A stretch of 64,000 nucleotides of DNA from SAR116 cluster bacterium AG-337-N21 (GTDB lineage: Bacteria > Pseudomonadota > Alphaproteobacteria > Puniceispirillales > Marisalimonadaceae), in assembly GCA_003282145.1 (NCBI GenBank), contig QBZZ01000006.1:1-64000 (forward strand). Reading direction: 5' to 3'. Shown here piece after piece: positions 41,122-51,168 of the stretch (within the stretch, counting starts at the first letter, position 1; every line of letters begins with the position of its first letter). The translations under genes and the position numbers were made by a program. The notes under the pieces are model-generated. The model made no database searches. It saw only the letters and a program-made list of their open reading frames with translations, and had not been told where the DNA came from.

Positions 41122-42360
41122 ATGGTAAAAGAAACAAATATTTCAATCAATAGTGACAGACTATGGGATAGCTTAATGACAATGGCTAAAATTGGGCCTG
41201 GAATTGCTGGAGGTAATAATAGACAAACTGTTACTGTAGAAGATGGAGAAGCAAGAAAATTATTACAAAAATGGTCTGAAGATGCTGGTATGACAATGAA
41301 AGTAGATGAGCTTGGATCAATGTTTTTTAAAAGAGAAGGAACAGATAAGAATGCACTTCCAGTTGTCATTGGAAGCCATTTAGACACACAACCAACAGGC
41401 GGAAAATATGACGGTGTTCTCGGAGTTTTAGCTGGACTAGAAATTGTTAGAACTCTTAATGATTTAAATATTCAAACAAAACATCCAATCTTAGTTGTAA
41501 ATTGGACTAATGAAGAAGGTTCCCGTTTTCCTCCTGCAATGATGGCATCTGCAGGATATGCAGGAATATATGAGGTTAATACTCTTCTTTCAGCAAAAGA
41601 TGCTGAAGGAAATATCTTTGGAGATGAGCTTGATAAAATAGGATGGAAAGGTTCTGAAACTGTTGGATCACAAAAATTCCATTGTTACTATGAATTGCAT
41701 ATAGAACAAGGACCTATTCTTGAAACGGAAGAAGTTGACATAGGTATAGTCACGCACGGTCAAGGTCTAAAATGGTTGGAAGTTAAACTTTCTGGAGTTG
41801 AGCAACATACTGGTACTACTCCAATGAACGTTAGAAAAGATACATCACTTGCATTGTCTGAAATTATTTTAGCCGTCAATCATATTGCAAATAAAAATCA
41901 ACCAAATGCTCTTGGTAGCGTAGGTCATATTGAAGTGTCTCCTAATTCAAGAAATGTTATTGCAGGCAATTCACTTTTTACAGTTGATATAAGATCCCCA
42001 GATATTAACAAACTAGTAAAAATGGAAAATGAATTAAAACAAATGACTACTGATATATGTAAAAAATATAAGATTGAATTTGAAATGGATCAAATCGGAG
42101 GATTTGATCCTGTTGCTTTTGACAAAGAGTGTCTTAATAACATTCGTAATAGTGCCAATAAGTTCGGATATTCTCATAAAGATATTGTTTCAGGTGCAGG
42201 ACATGATGCTTGTTGGATAAACACTATTGCTCCCTCAGCAATGATAATGTGTCCATGCGTTGATGGATTAAGCCATAATGAAGCAGAAGAAATAAAGCCT
42301 GAATGGGCATCTTCAAGCACCAATGTAATGCTTCACGCCGCCATTGCTTCAGCAACTTAA
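41122..42360 (+). CDS. M20-family Zn-dependent amidohydrolase (N-carbamoyl-L-amino acid hydrolase / allantoate amidohydrolase-like)
   Basis: GSHLDTQPTGGKYDGVLGVLAG, NWTNEEGSRFPPAMMAS, ELHIEQGPILE, SGAGHDACW. Confidence 0.9.
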   Translation: MVKETNISINSDRLWDSLMTMAKIGPGIAGGNNRQTVTVEDGEARKLLQKWSEDAGMTMKVDELGSMFFKREGTDKNALPVVIGSHLDTQPTGGKYDGVLGVLAGLEIVRTLNDLNIQTKHPILVVNWTNEEGSRFPPAMMASAGYAGIYEVNTLLSAKDAEGNIFGDELDKIGWKGSETVGSQKFHCYYELHIEQGPILETEEVDIGIVTHGQGLKWLEVKLSGVEQHTGTTPMNVRKDTSLALSEIILAVNHIANKNQPNALGSVGHIEVSPNSRNVIAGNSLFTVDIRSPDINKLVKMENELKQMTTDICKKYKIEFEMDQIGGFDPVAFDKECLNNIRNSANKFGYSHKDIVSGAGHDACWINTIAPSAMIMCPCVDGLSHNEAEEIKPEWASSSTNVMLHAAIASAT

Positions 42361-42366
42361 AAGCTA

Positions 42367-44202
42367 TTAATAATTATTAATTATATCTAGGCCAGCTCCA
42401 TTTTCGGCACTACTGGCATTTTGTCTTAATAATGAAAATAAATTTCTTCCAAATGTATTATTCTGATTATTTTTTGAAGGCACTTTAATATCTCTTTTAG
42501 CAACGGTCTCATTAACTTCAATTCTTCCAGAAGTAGCATCAATATCAATGATGTCTCCATCTAAAATTTTTCCAATTATACCATTATCTAAAGCTTCAGG
42601 AATAACATGAATAGCTGCTGGAACTTTACCAGATGCCCCAGACATCCTTCCATCAGTTAATAAGGCCACTTTGAAACCTAAGTCTTGAATATTTGATAAA
42701 ATTGGAGTTAAAGCGTGGAGTTCTGGCATTCCATTAGCTTTTGGACCTTGAAAACGAACAACAACAACAACATCCTTGTTTAATAGACCTTTTTCATATG
42801 CTTTTTTAACATCAGTTTGATTATTAAAAACCATTGCCGGGGCTTTTATTTTTTGATTTTCAAAATCAACAGCAGAAATTTTAATTACCCCTTTACCAAT
42901 ATTACCTTTTAATATTTTTAATCCACCATTTTTTTGATGTGGTTTTTTTACATATTTCAAAATTTTATTATCATAGGATTTTGATTTTGTTTTTTTCCAA
43001 AGTAATTCTGATTTTCCCAGAGTAGCTTCTGAAATATAATTAAAAATATTTTTTCCCCACACTGTTTTAGCAGTCCCATCTAACAAACCTGCGTCTAAAA
43101 GTTCTCCAATAATAAAGCTCATACCACCTGCAGCATGAAATTGATTTACATCCGCGCTGCCATTTGGATACACCCTAGCCAACAAAGGTATTACTTCTGA
43201 CAAATCTGCAAAATCTTCCCATAATAATTTAATTCCAGCTGCAGCAGCCATTGCAGGCAAGTGTAAAGTATGATTAGTTGATCCTCCTGTTGCAAGTAAA
43301 CCAATAATCGCATTAACAAAACTTCTTTCATCAATAATTTTTCCAATAGGCCTAATATCATTTCCTTTTCTTGATATTAAAATTGCTTGTTGAGTTGCAG
43401 CTACATTATAAGCATTTCTCAAGTCACTGTGAGGATGAACAAATGCAGAACCAGGAAGGTGTAAACCCATAATTTCCATTAACATTTGATTTGAGTTGGC
43501 TGTCCCATAAAATGTACAAGTCCCTTCTCCATGATAAGCAGCAATTTCAACTTTTAGTAATTCCTCTCTGGTAGCTTTACCTTTAGCAAATTCATTTCTT
43601 ATTCGATTTTTTTCTTCATTTGGCATTCCAGTAGACATGGGTCCAGCAGGTACAAAAATTATTGGTAGATGACCAAATGACAAAGATCCGATTACTAGTC
43701 CAGGTACAATTTTATCGCATACACCCAAACATAGTGCAGCATCATATACGCCATGGCTTAATGCTACTGCAGTGGACATAGCAATAACATCTCTTGACAT
43801 TAATGATAACTCCATGCCTGGTCTTCCTTGAGTGACCCCATCACACATTGCAGGTACAGCACCTGCCATTTGTGCAGTAGCACCAAATTTATTTGCAGCT
43901 GCTTTAATTATTTTAGGAAAATGTTCTAGTGGTTTATGAGCTGAAAGCATGTCATTATAAGCAGAGACAATACCTATATTTGGCTTTGAATTCATTAGTA
44001 TTGAAGACTGTTCATCTATTGGAGCTGCAGCTGCAGCGTGAGCCATATTAGAGCATGAAACTTGACTTCTATCATTATCAATATCTTTTTCCATAGCATG
44101 AATATTATTTAAATAGCTTTGTCTAGTTAATTTGCTTCTTTCAATTATTCGTTTTGTGACATTAAGAATTGTTGGGTGCAATTTACTCATTGATTTTCTC
44201 AA
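42367..44202 (-). CDS. edd: phosphogluconate dehydratase
   Basis: AYNDMLSAHKPLEHFPKIIK, GAVPAMCDGVTQGRPGMELS, GTCTFYGTANSNQMLMEIMGLHLPGSAFVHP, LLTDGRMSGASGKVPAAIHV. Confidence 0.93.
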   Translation of the reverse strand: MRKSMSKLHPTILNVTKRIIERSKLTRQSYLNNIHAMEKDIDNDRSQVSCSNMAHAAAAAPIDEQSSILMNSKPNIGIVSAYNDMLSAHKPLEHFPKIIKAAANKFGATAQMAGAVPAMCDGVTQGRPGMELSLMSRDVIAMSTAVALSHGVYDAALCLGVCDKIVPGLVIGSLSFGHLPIIFVPAGPMSTGMPNEEKNRIRNEFAKGKATREELLKVEIAAYHGEGTCTFYGTANSNQMLMEIMGLHLPGSAFVHPHSDLRNAYNVAATQQAILISRKGNDIRPIGKIIDERSFVNAIIGLLATGGSTNHTLHLPAMAAAAGIKLLWEDFADLSEVIPLLARVYPNGSADVNQFHAAGGMSFIIGELLDAGLLDGTAKTVWGKNIFNYISEATLGKSELLWKKTKSKSYDNKILKYVKKPHQKNGGLKILKGNIGKGVIKISAVDFENQKIKAPAMVFNNQTDVKKAYEKGLLNKDVVVVVRFQGPKANGMPELHALTPILSNIQDLGFKVALLTDGRMSGASGKVPAAIHVIPEALDNGIIGKILDGDIIDIDATSGRIEVNETVAKRDIKVPSKNNQNNTFGRNLFSLLRQNASSAENGAGLDIINNY

Positions 44203-44800
44203 TAATAAAATTTTTGTGTTTGTTTTTTAATAAATAATGAATTGGATATGTTTCATCATTTTTAGCAAGTTCTAAAATGTTTTGTTTTGCTTTACCTTTA
44301 ACTAATAAAATTATTAATTCACTACTCATAATCAAAGATAAGTTCATTGTTATTCTTGGAAGAAAAGGATTACCCTGCGGCGATGTTTTAAATATTTTGT
44401 GATTTGCATCTATACTGTAACCCTCTTTATCCCCAATCATACTAGGAAATAAAGAAGCGAAATGACCATCTTCTCCCATACCAATTAAAGTAACATCAAA
44501 AGGGATTTTAAACTTTTTATTAAAGATTAAGTCTTCTGATAAAGGAAAAAAATTAGCATTTTTAGCTTTGTTTATAAAAAAATACTGTGATAAAAGTTTT
44601 TGATTACTATTTTCATTTTGGGGATCAACTAGTCTATCATCAACCAGGGTTATTTGTACCTTCGACCAAGCAAGTTCAATTTGAGATAAATCTTTAAAGA
44701 TCTTAATTGGACTACTTCCACCAGGTACGACTAAACTAGCGGTTCCAAATTTGTTTATAGATTTTTTTAGTTTATCTGAAATTAAATTTACCACATTCAT
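44183..44800 (-). CDS. pgl: 6-phosphogluconolactonase
   Basis: LVVPGGSSPIKIFKDL, ITLVDDRLVDPQNENSN, LIGMGEDGHFASLFPS. Confidence 0.92.
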   Translation of the reverse strand: MNVVNLISDKLKKSINKFGTASLVVPGGSSPIKIFKDLSQIELAWSKVQITLVDDRLVDPQNENSNQKLLSQYFFINKAKNANFFPLSEDLIFNKKFKIPFDVTLIGMGEDGHFASLFPSMIGDKEGYSIDANHKIFKTSPQGNPFLPRITMNLSLIMSSELIILLVKGKAKQNILELAKNDETYPIHYLLKNKHKNFIIEKINE

Positions 44801-46239
44801 GATTTATCATCTTTTGGATCAATCCATTTATGTCCATCTCCACAAAGTATTTTGTCTTCCGGCCCCATAGTTCCAGTCCTGTACAGTTGAGGCTCTTGAG
44901 TTTTTGCAATTTCAACTATTGGGTCAATATAATCCCATGCAGCGAGGACTTCATCAGATCTCATAAAAAGAGTTTGGTTTCCTCTTACTACATCCATAAG
45001 GAGACGTTCATAAGCATCTGGAAGTCTGTCAGTAAACGTATCACCAAAAGATAAATTTAATTCTGATGGGAAAAACCGCATTCCTCCTGGTCCAGGAGCT
45101 TTAGAAGTTAGCTTTAATTTTAGACCTTCTTCGGGCTGAACTCTAATTATCAATCTGTTTGGGTTATCTTGAGCATCTTTAGTAAACTTTGAAAATATGT
45201 CATGAGGTTTGTTTTTAAATGTAATAATAATTTCACTTGCTCTGTTAGATAATTTTTTTCCTGTCCTCACATAAAAAGGAACCCCTGCCCATCGCCAATT
45301 ATTAATAATAACTTTAAGTGCAACAAAAGTTTCAGTATTAGAATTTTTACCTAATTCGTCAGAAAAGCTTCGATATTGTCCAGTTTGCACTTCATCATCA
45401 GTTATTGGTTTCAGTGCTTTTAATACTCTTAATTTTTCGTCTCTTAATTGATCTGCTTCATAAAAAGATGGAGGTTCCATTGCTATTAAACAAATCAACT
45501 GTAGCAAATGATTTTGTAACATATCTCTAATTGCACCATACTCATTATAATAGGAAATCCTTTCCTTAACTCCAATTGTTTCAGAAACAGTAATCTGCAC
45601 ATGGTCAATGTTATTATTATTCCACTGATTTTCAAAAAATGTATTTGCAAATCTCAATGCCATTAGATTTTGGACAGTTTCTTTTCCTAAATAGTGATCA
45701 ATTCTGTAAATTTGACCTTCCTTAAAAACACTTGAAATTTCGTTATTAATTTCAATAGCAGTTTTTTTATTTTTTCCAATAGGCTTTTCAATTACAAGTC
45801 TACTTTGTGGAACATTTAAACCTGAATCTCTAATAAATTTGCAACTGTTACCAAAAAGACTTGAAGCTATTGCCAAATAAAAAATTATAGGTCTGTTTTC
45901 ATCAAATTTTTCTTTTATTATTTTTACTAAATCTAAATGTCCATTTCCAGACACAACATCTAATTCGACTAATTTTATGATCTTTATAAAATTATTCCAA
46001 TTTTCTAAGTTGTTATCTTCACTTTTGATTGCTTCATTACAATTTGATTGCAACTCTAAAAAAAAGTCTTTTTTAGATTTTATATATTTATCACACAATA
46101 TTATGTTTGATTGAGCATCTATTTGATTATCTAAAAATCTCCAAAATAGAGCAGGTAATATCTTGCTCTTTGAAAGATTCCCAGTTCCTCCAACAATTAT
46201 AAACTCACTTGGAACAATATTTGATTTTTCAGGAACCAT
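44797..46239 (-). CDS. zwf: glucose-6-phosphate 1-dehydrogenase
   Basis: VGGTGNLSKSKILPALF, IEKPIGKN, YRIDHYLGKETVQNLMALRFAN, YVRTGKKLSNRASEIIITFK. Confidence 0.95.
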   Translation of the reverse strand: MVPEKSNIVPSEFIIVGGTGNLSKSKILPALFWRFLDNQIDAQSNIILCDKYIKSKKDFFLELQSNCNEAIKSEDNNLENWNNFIKIIKLVELDVVSGNGHLDLVKIIKEKFDENRPIIFYLAIASSLFGNSCKFIRDSGLNVPQSRLVIEKPIGKNKKTAIEINNEISSVFKEGQIYRIDHYLGKETVQNLMALRFANTFFENQWNNNNIDHVQITVSETIGVKERISYYNEYGAIRDMLQNHLLQLICLIAMEPPSFYEADQLRDEKLRVLKALKPITDDEVQTGQYRSFSDELGKNSNTETFVALKVIINNWRWAGVPFYVRTGKKLSNRASEIIITFKNKPHDIFSKFTKDAQDNPNRLIIRVQPEEGLKLKLTSKAPGPGGMRFFPSELNLSFGDTFTDRLPDAYERLLMDVVRGNQTLFMRSDEVLAAWDYIDPIVEIAKTQEPQLYRTGTMGPEDKILCGDGHKWIDPKDDKS

Positions 46240-46362
46240 GACAACTCATTTTAATTTTTTATAATAATTTATTATATCTCTTATTGTCATAAATTATTGT
46301 AAATTATTATAGTTTAAGTTTAATGTTGATTAAATTCTTAGCAATATTATTGGGGGATATTT

Positions 46363-47271
46363 ATGACTGAATCAATTGCCTTTATTGGATTAGGAGCTAT
46401 GGGTGGGCCTATGGCTCAGAACATAATAAGAAAAGGGTCTAAAGTATCGGTTTATGATGTGGTTACTGAGAAAATGGATCCTGTAGTAAAAGTTGGGGGA
46501 ACACCAGGTAAATCTCTTAAAGATACTATTAAAAATGCAGAAATAATAATAACGATGTTACCCTCAACTGAGAATGTTAAGTCAGTTTTAACTGACACAG
46601 AAGGTGTCTTATCATTCGCTAAACCTAACACTATTATTTTAGACATGAGCACAATAGCTCCAACTGGGACTGACGAAGTATATAGAGAGTGCAAGGAAAA
46701 AAATGTAACATTCATCGATGCCCCGGTTGGTAGATTAGTAAGCCATGCAATTTCAGGTGACTCACTTTTTATGGTTGGTTGTGATAATGAAGATGCTTTT
46801 AAAAAAATTGAGCCATTATTAAATGCAATGGGTACAACTATAATACGTTGTGGAAAAGTAGGATCTGGGATTAGAGCTAAAGTTGTAAATAATTTTCAAA
46901 TTTTAAGCATCGCCCAAATTACTGCTGAAGCATTAACACTGGCTCAAAAAATTGGTTTAGACCTTGATACTTTTAAAGAAGTCAATGCGGGAACCACTGC
47001 TAACAATGGTCAATTTCATATTAATTTTTTATCTAAAGTCCTTCAAAATGACATAGAGCCTGGCTTTACGATTGATCTTGCTCATAAAGATATGGGCTTG
47101 GCTATTGAAACTGCAAATAGTTTTAGAGTGGGCTTACCAGTAGGTTCTTCAGTTCAAGCTGTTTATGGCCAGGCTAGATCAGGAAAATTTGCAAAAAAAG
47201 ATTTCAGTGCTTTACTTGACTATGCTTGTGAACTAGCGGGAGTTAATCCACCAAGAATTAAAAAAAGTTAG
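46363..47271 (+). CDS. 3-hydroxyisobutyrate dehydrogenase superfamily protein, YihU (sulfolactaldehyde reductase)-like
   Basis: FIGLGAMGGPMAQNI; DAPVGRLVSHAISGDSLFMV ('PVGR' in place of the usual 'PVSGG'), FTIDLAHKDMGLAIETAN. Confidence 0.8.
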   Translation: MTESIAFIGLGAMGGPMAQNIIRKGSKVSVYDVVTEKMDPVVKVGGTPGKSLKDTIKNAEIIITMLPSTENVKSVLTDTEGVLSFAKPNTIILDMSTIAPTGTDEVYRECKEKNVTFIDAPVGRLVSHAISGDSLFMVGCDNEDAFKKIEPLLNAMGTTIIRCGKVGSGIRAKVVNNFQILSIAQITAEALTLAQKIGLDLDTFKEVNAGTTANNGQFHINFLSKVLQNDIEPGFTIDLAHKDMGLAIETANSFRVGLPVGSSVQAVYGQARSGKFAKKDFSALLDYACELAGVNPPRIKKS

Positions 47272-47286
47272 TTATTAAAACATAAA

Positions 47287-48060
47287 TTAGACTACAGGAC
47301 ACAATCCTCCATCTAAATTTATAGCTGTTCCTGTAATGTAACCACTTCTATCAGAGGATAGAAAAGCAACTAAATTTGCATAATCAATTTCTTCACCAAC
47401 TTTACCCATTGGTACCTTTTTAGACATTTCTTTATATAAATCATTTACATCTCCTGAACCAACCTTACGGTCCCATTGAGCACTTTTGATTAATCCAATA
47501 CATATAGTATTTACTCTAATATTATCTTTTGCATATTCATTAGCTAGAGATTTTGTTAAATTAATACCAGCTGCTCTTGTAACTGTCGTAGGGAGTGAGC
47601 CAGCATTAGGAGCTTTACCTCCACCAATTGTAGCATTAATTATAACTCCCTTATCATTTGATTTCATATAAGGAATAACTAATCTACACATTCTAATAGT
47701 CGACATTAATTTTAAATTGATATCATCTTCCCAGTTTTTATCTGAGACATCCTCAAATAATGCAGCTGCTGACGCTCCAGCGTTATTAACTAAAATATCA
47801 ATTTTTTTAAATTTTGAAATGGTCTCTTCAACAAGTCTCTTGCAATCCTCTGCTTTACTAACATCAGCTTGTATAGCTAAAACATTATTATTTGTATTTT
47901 CTGAAATTGTTTTCGCCTTTTCATTCAAATAATCTCCTCTTCTTCCACAGATTATTACTTTTGCCCCCTCAGAAGATAATAATTCAGCTGATGCATAACC
48001 TAGCCCGTCACTGCCACCTGTTATGAGAATTACTTTATCTTTCAAATCCAAATTAAACAT
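47287..48060 (-). CDS. SDR family oxidoreductase
   Basis: ITGGSDGLGYASAELL, LVNNAGASAAA, GYITGTAINLDGGLCPV; AAGGAG RBS supports ATG 48060. Confidence 0.88.
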   Translation of the reverse strand: MFNLDLKDKVILITGGSDGLGYASAELLSSEGAKVIICGRRGDYLNEKAKTISENTNNNVLAIQADVSKAEDCKRLVEETISKFKKIDILVNNAGASAAALFEDVSDKNWEDDINLKLMSTIRMCRLVIPYMKSNDKGVIINATIGGGKAPNAGSLPTTVTRAAGINLTKSLANEYAKDNIRVNTICIGLIKSAQWDRKVGSGDVNDLYKEMSKKVPMGKVGEEIDYANLVAFLSSDRSGYITGTAINLDGGLCPVV

Positions 48061-48099
48061 TTTATGCTCCTTATTAGTAGTAAACAATCAAACTCTTAT

Positions 48100-49143
48100 C
48101 TAAATCTTAATAGTTTTTTCCCTTTTTGAAGACTCTAGTATAGATAATGCTACTTTCAAAGTAAGTTCAGCGTCTAAAGCTCCAGTTATTGGTTCGACGT
48201 CTCTGTTAATGACATCCTTAAAATGACTAATTTGCAATGCATAAGCATCAATTTTATTTGAATTTATTTGAATTGCTTCTATTTCATCTTTCCAATTTTG
48301 ACCTTTATTTTTGTATTTCCATAATTTAAGATTTGGAAACTCTAAAGACCCTTCAGTGCCTATGATTCTCAAATTATTTTCTTTTAAATGTGGCAAATGA
48401 ATATTTTCACCAGTCCCAGTCTCCCATGACCAAGGAGATGTTCCACCATCAGTAATTAGGAAATTTCCTATTAATCCACTTTTAAATTTTAAGTTTGTAC
48501 TAAGTGTATCTTCTTTTTCAAAATTATTTATATTATTAGAAGAAAAGGCTGAAACTGCTTCTACTTCACCAAAAATAAATCTTAAGTAATCAATGTCATG
48601 AATTAAGTTAGTTATTACCGGACCAGCGCTAATCTTTTTTCTCCAACCGGGATCAAAATAGTCATTATCTTTTCTTAATGCCCAAACTCCTGAAAGACCA
48701 ATAATTTTCCCAATTTCCCCATTTTTAACTATTTCTTTTGCCTTTCTTACCAATGGATAAAATCTTCTTTGATGACCAACTAAAACCTTACAATTATTTT
48801 CTTCTGCAACTTTAGCAATTGTTTGAGCCTCTGATACATCAGCAGAAATTGGTTTTTCGATTAAAACATCCAAACCAAGTTCTAAAGCAGCTAATGTATT
48901 TTCATAATGAAGGATCGTCGGAGTGGATATAATAACACCATCTATTTCTGATTTTTTTCTTAAATCGATTAAGTTTTTATATATAGGTATATTCTCATTA
49001 TCGCAAAATTGTTTAGACTCATCGCTTATATCTATAATTCCACTAAGATTTACGTTTTGATTTTCATTAATTGCCATTAGATGTCTTTTACCAATTGTTC
49101 CAACACCGTGAACAGCAATGTTAATTATCTTTTTTTTTAACAT
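48100..49143 (-). CDS. Gfo/Idh/MocA family oxidoreductase
   Basis: AVHGVGTIGKRHLMAINENQNV, GLDVLIEKPISADVSEAQ, VGHQRRFYPLVRKAKEIV. Confidence 0.9.
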   Translation of the reverse strand: MLKKKIINIAVHGVGTIGKRHLMAINENQNVNLSGIIDISDESKQFCDNENIPIYKNLIDLRKKSEIDGVIISTPTILHYENTLAALELGLDVLIEKPISADVSEAQTIAKVAEENNCKVLVGHQRRFYPLVRKAKEIVKNGEIGKIIGLSGVWALRKDNDYFDPGWRKKISAGPVITNLIHDIDYLRFIFGEVEAVSAFSSNNINNFEKEDTLSTNLKFKSGLIGNFLITDGGTSPWSWETGTGENIHLPHLKENNLRIIGTEGSLEFPNLKLWKYKNKGQNWKDEIEAIQINSNKIDAYALQISHFKDVINRDVEPITGALDAELTLKVALSILESSKREKTIKI

Positions 49144-49712
49144 TATGATTTGATAGAACTCATAAACCTGTTGATAGATACTGATCCATCAAAAGAATGA
49201 GGGAAAACCAAGGGTGTAGCCTTAGCTTGACATTTAACAACTATTAAAGAAGGACCTTCCTCATCATAAATTGTATTTATTATTTTTTCATAATCATTTT
49301 CATTGGTAACAGTATAAGAGTTACTAATTCCTGAACCTTTAGCGATTAATTCTAAATTACTCTTGCCAGCAGTGGCCGTTGGCTGGCTACCTGTTTCAAC
49401 ATATGATTCATTATCTAACACAACTATTGTCAGATTATTAACGGGATGATTTGCAACTGTCGCCATAGAACCTAAACTCATCAATGTGTCGCCATCACCA
49501 GTAAATAATAATATTCTTAAATTTGGTTGTGACTTTGCAAGTCCTAATGCAAACGGAATTGACTGACCCATAGCGCCAATAAAACCAAAATTACCTTTAT
49601 TGTCTCCTGCAGACATAATATCCCAGGTTGATGTTCCAATCCCACTAACAACTCTAAGATTATCTTTCCTATTTTTCAAAATTTTTTGTACAAAAGGTCT
49701 TCTATCAATCAT
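49143..49712 (-). CDS. thiamine-diphosphate-dependent decarboxylase, C-terminal/beta subunit (ComE / sulfopyruvate decarboxylase beta-like)
   Basis: FTGDGDTLMSLGSMATVANHPVNNLTIVVLDNESYVETGSQPT, the GDG...N ThDP motif. Confidence 0.82.
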   Translation of the reverse strand: MIDRRPFVQKILKNRKDNLRVVSGIGTSTWDIMSAGDNKGNFGFIGAMGQSIPFALGLAKSQPNLRILLFTGDGDTLMSLGSMATVANHPVNNLTIVVLDNESYVETGSQPTATAGKSNLELIAKGSGISNSYTVTNENDYEKIINTIYDEEGPSLIVVKCQAKATPLVFPHSFDGSVSINRFMSSIKS

Positions 49713-49718
49713 AATTAT

Positions 49719-50258
49719 TTATCCATTTTTAAATTGTTTAGCACCAATCATTTTTTGAGATAACAAAACAGCTGCTGAACGGTTTGTATTAAAAGCAAAT
49801 CTAGCAGCTGCATCAACAGTTGACCCAACTTCATCTTTATAATCTGCTCTAAATACTTTAATGTCCATTGCTTCCAAAACTTTTGGAGTGCCTAAACCCA
49901 TAGGAACTTGCCAAGGAATAAATTCTCCCCACTCACCTCTCATGGAAACTATCGTTAGAAAAGGTATTCTGCAAATATTTGGTAAAGCAAGAGCATTAAT
50001 ACAGTTTCCAACACCGCTTGATTGCATTAACAAAGCACTCTTTCTACCACCAGCATATGCTCCACAAGATAAACCGACTCCGTCCTGTTCTGTAGTCAGA
50101 GTAACCACATCAATCTCATTGTCTTTTTCACATAAATTAATAAGGGGAGTGTGACCAGCGTCTGGAACATGAGATACCATTGTAATATTAAGATCTTTAA
50201 AAACTACATAAATATCATTACGCCAATCTTTATTTATTCCTGTCATGATTTTATCCAT
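49719..50258 (-). CDS. thiamine-diphosphate-dependent decarboxylase, N-terminal/alpha subunit (ComD / sulfopyruvate decarboxylase alpha-like)
   Basis: TTEQDGVGLSCGAYAGGRKSALLMQSSGVGNCINAL, RGEWGEFIPWQVPMG; paired with the GDG subunit. Confidence 0.82.
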   Translation of the reverse strand: MDKIMTGINKDWRNDIYVVFKDLNITMVSHVPDAGHTPLINLCEKDNEIDVVTLTTEQDGVGLSCGAYAGGRKSALLMQSSGVGNCINALALPNICRIPFLTIVSMRGEWGEFIPWQVPMGLGTPKVLEAMDIKVFRADYKDEVGSTVDAAARFAFNTNRSAAVLLSQKMIGAKQFKNG

Positions 50259-50409
50259 TCGTTTTTGACACTACACATGTTAATTTGTAATTCAAATATT
50301 TCAAGTTTGAAGATTAATTTAGTATTAGTATTTACTTATTTCATATATGCTAATTACTCATTAGTTATAAACCATAATTAAACAGAAATTCTAGATAAAG
50401 GTTTACTGA

Positions 50410-51156
50410 ATGAGTGAAAATAAAAATAAAGTCGCAATCGTGACTGGGGCAGCTAAAAATATTGGTAGAGCAACATGTGATAGTTTATCTAAATTAGGTT
50501 ATAATATACTAGTTCACGCTAATTCTGATAAAGATGGAGCTGATGAAACAATTAAAATTATTCAAAAAAATAATATTTCAACAAGTCGAATTATAGGTGA
50601 TTTAACAAAACCAGAAACGTCTAAAGAACTGGTTTTTGAAGCATCAAAATTAGGTGATATCTCTGTTTTAATAAATAATGCATCTCAAAGAGAATTTAAT
50701 AAATTTGAAGATATGACATTCGATGAATGGAGATTTGTGATGTCGATAAACCTTGACGCATTATTTCACACTTGTAAGGCAATCCTACCTGAAATGAAAA
50801 AGAGTAGCTGGGGACGAATAGTGAATTTAGGTGGCTTATCTGCTCATATTAGTGCAATTGGTAGAGCGCACGTAATTACTTCAAAAACTGCAGTAGTTGG
50901 TTTTACAAGAGCATTAGCTATGGAGTATGCAGAAACAGGAATTACAATTAATACTGTAGTACCTGGTTTAATTGATACTGTTAGAGGTGCTTCAGCTGGA
51001 CGTAGTTTAGTTCATCCCTCGCATTCAAATCCACCTGTCGGTAGAAAGGGATATCCAGAAGAAGTTGCAACAATGATATCTAATTTATGTGGTCCAAATT
51101 CTGACTTTATTACAGGGCAAACTATACATGTTAATGGTGGTAGTTATTTCCCATAA
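50410..51156 (+). CDS. SDR family oxidoreductase
   Basis: VTGAAKNIGRATCDSL, LINNASQ, GQTIHVNGGSYFP. Confidence 0.88.
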   Translation: MSENKNKVAIVTGAAKNIGRATCDSLSKLGYNILVHANSDKDGADETIKIIQKNNISTSRIIGDLTKPETSKELVFEASKLGDISVLINNASQREFNKFEDMTFDEWRFVMSINLDALFHTCKAILPEMKKSSWGRIVNLGGLSAHISAIGRAHVITSKTAVVGFTRALAMEYAETGITINTVVPGLIDTVRGASAGRSLVHPSHSNPPVGRKGYPEEVATMISNLCGPNSDFITGQTIHVNGGSYFP

Positions 51157-51168
51157 TATTATGAATTT

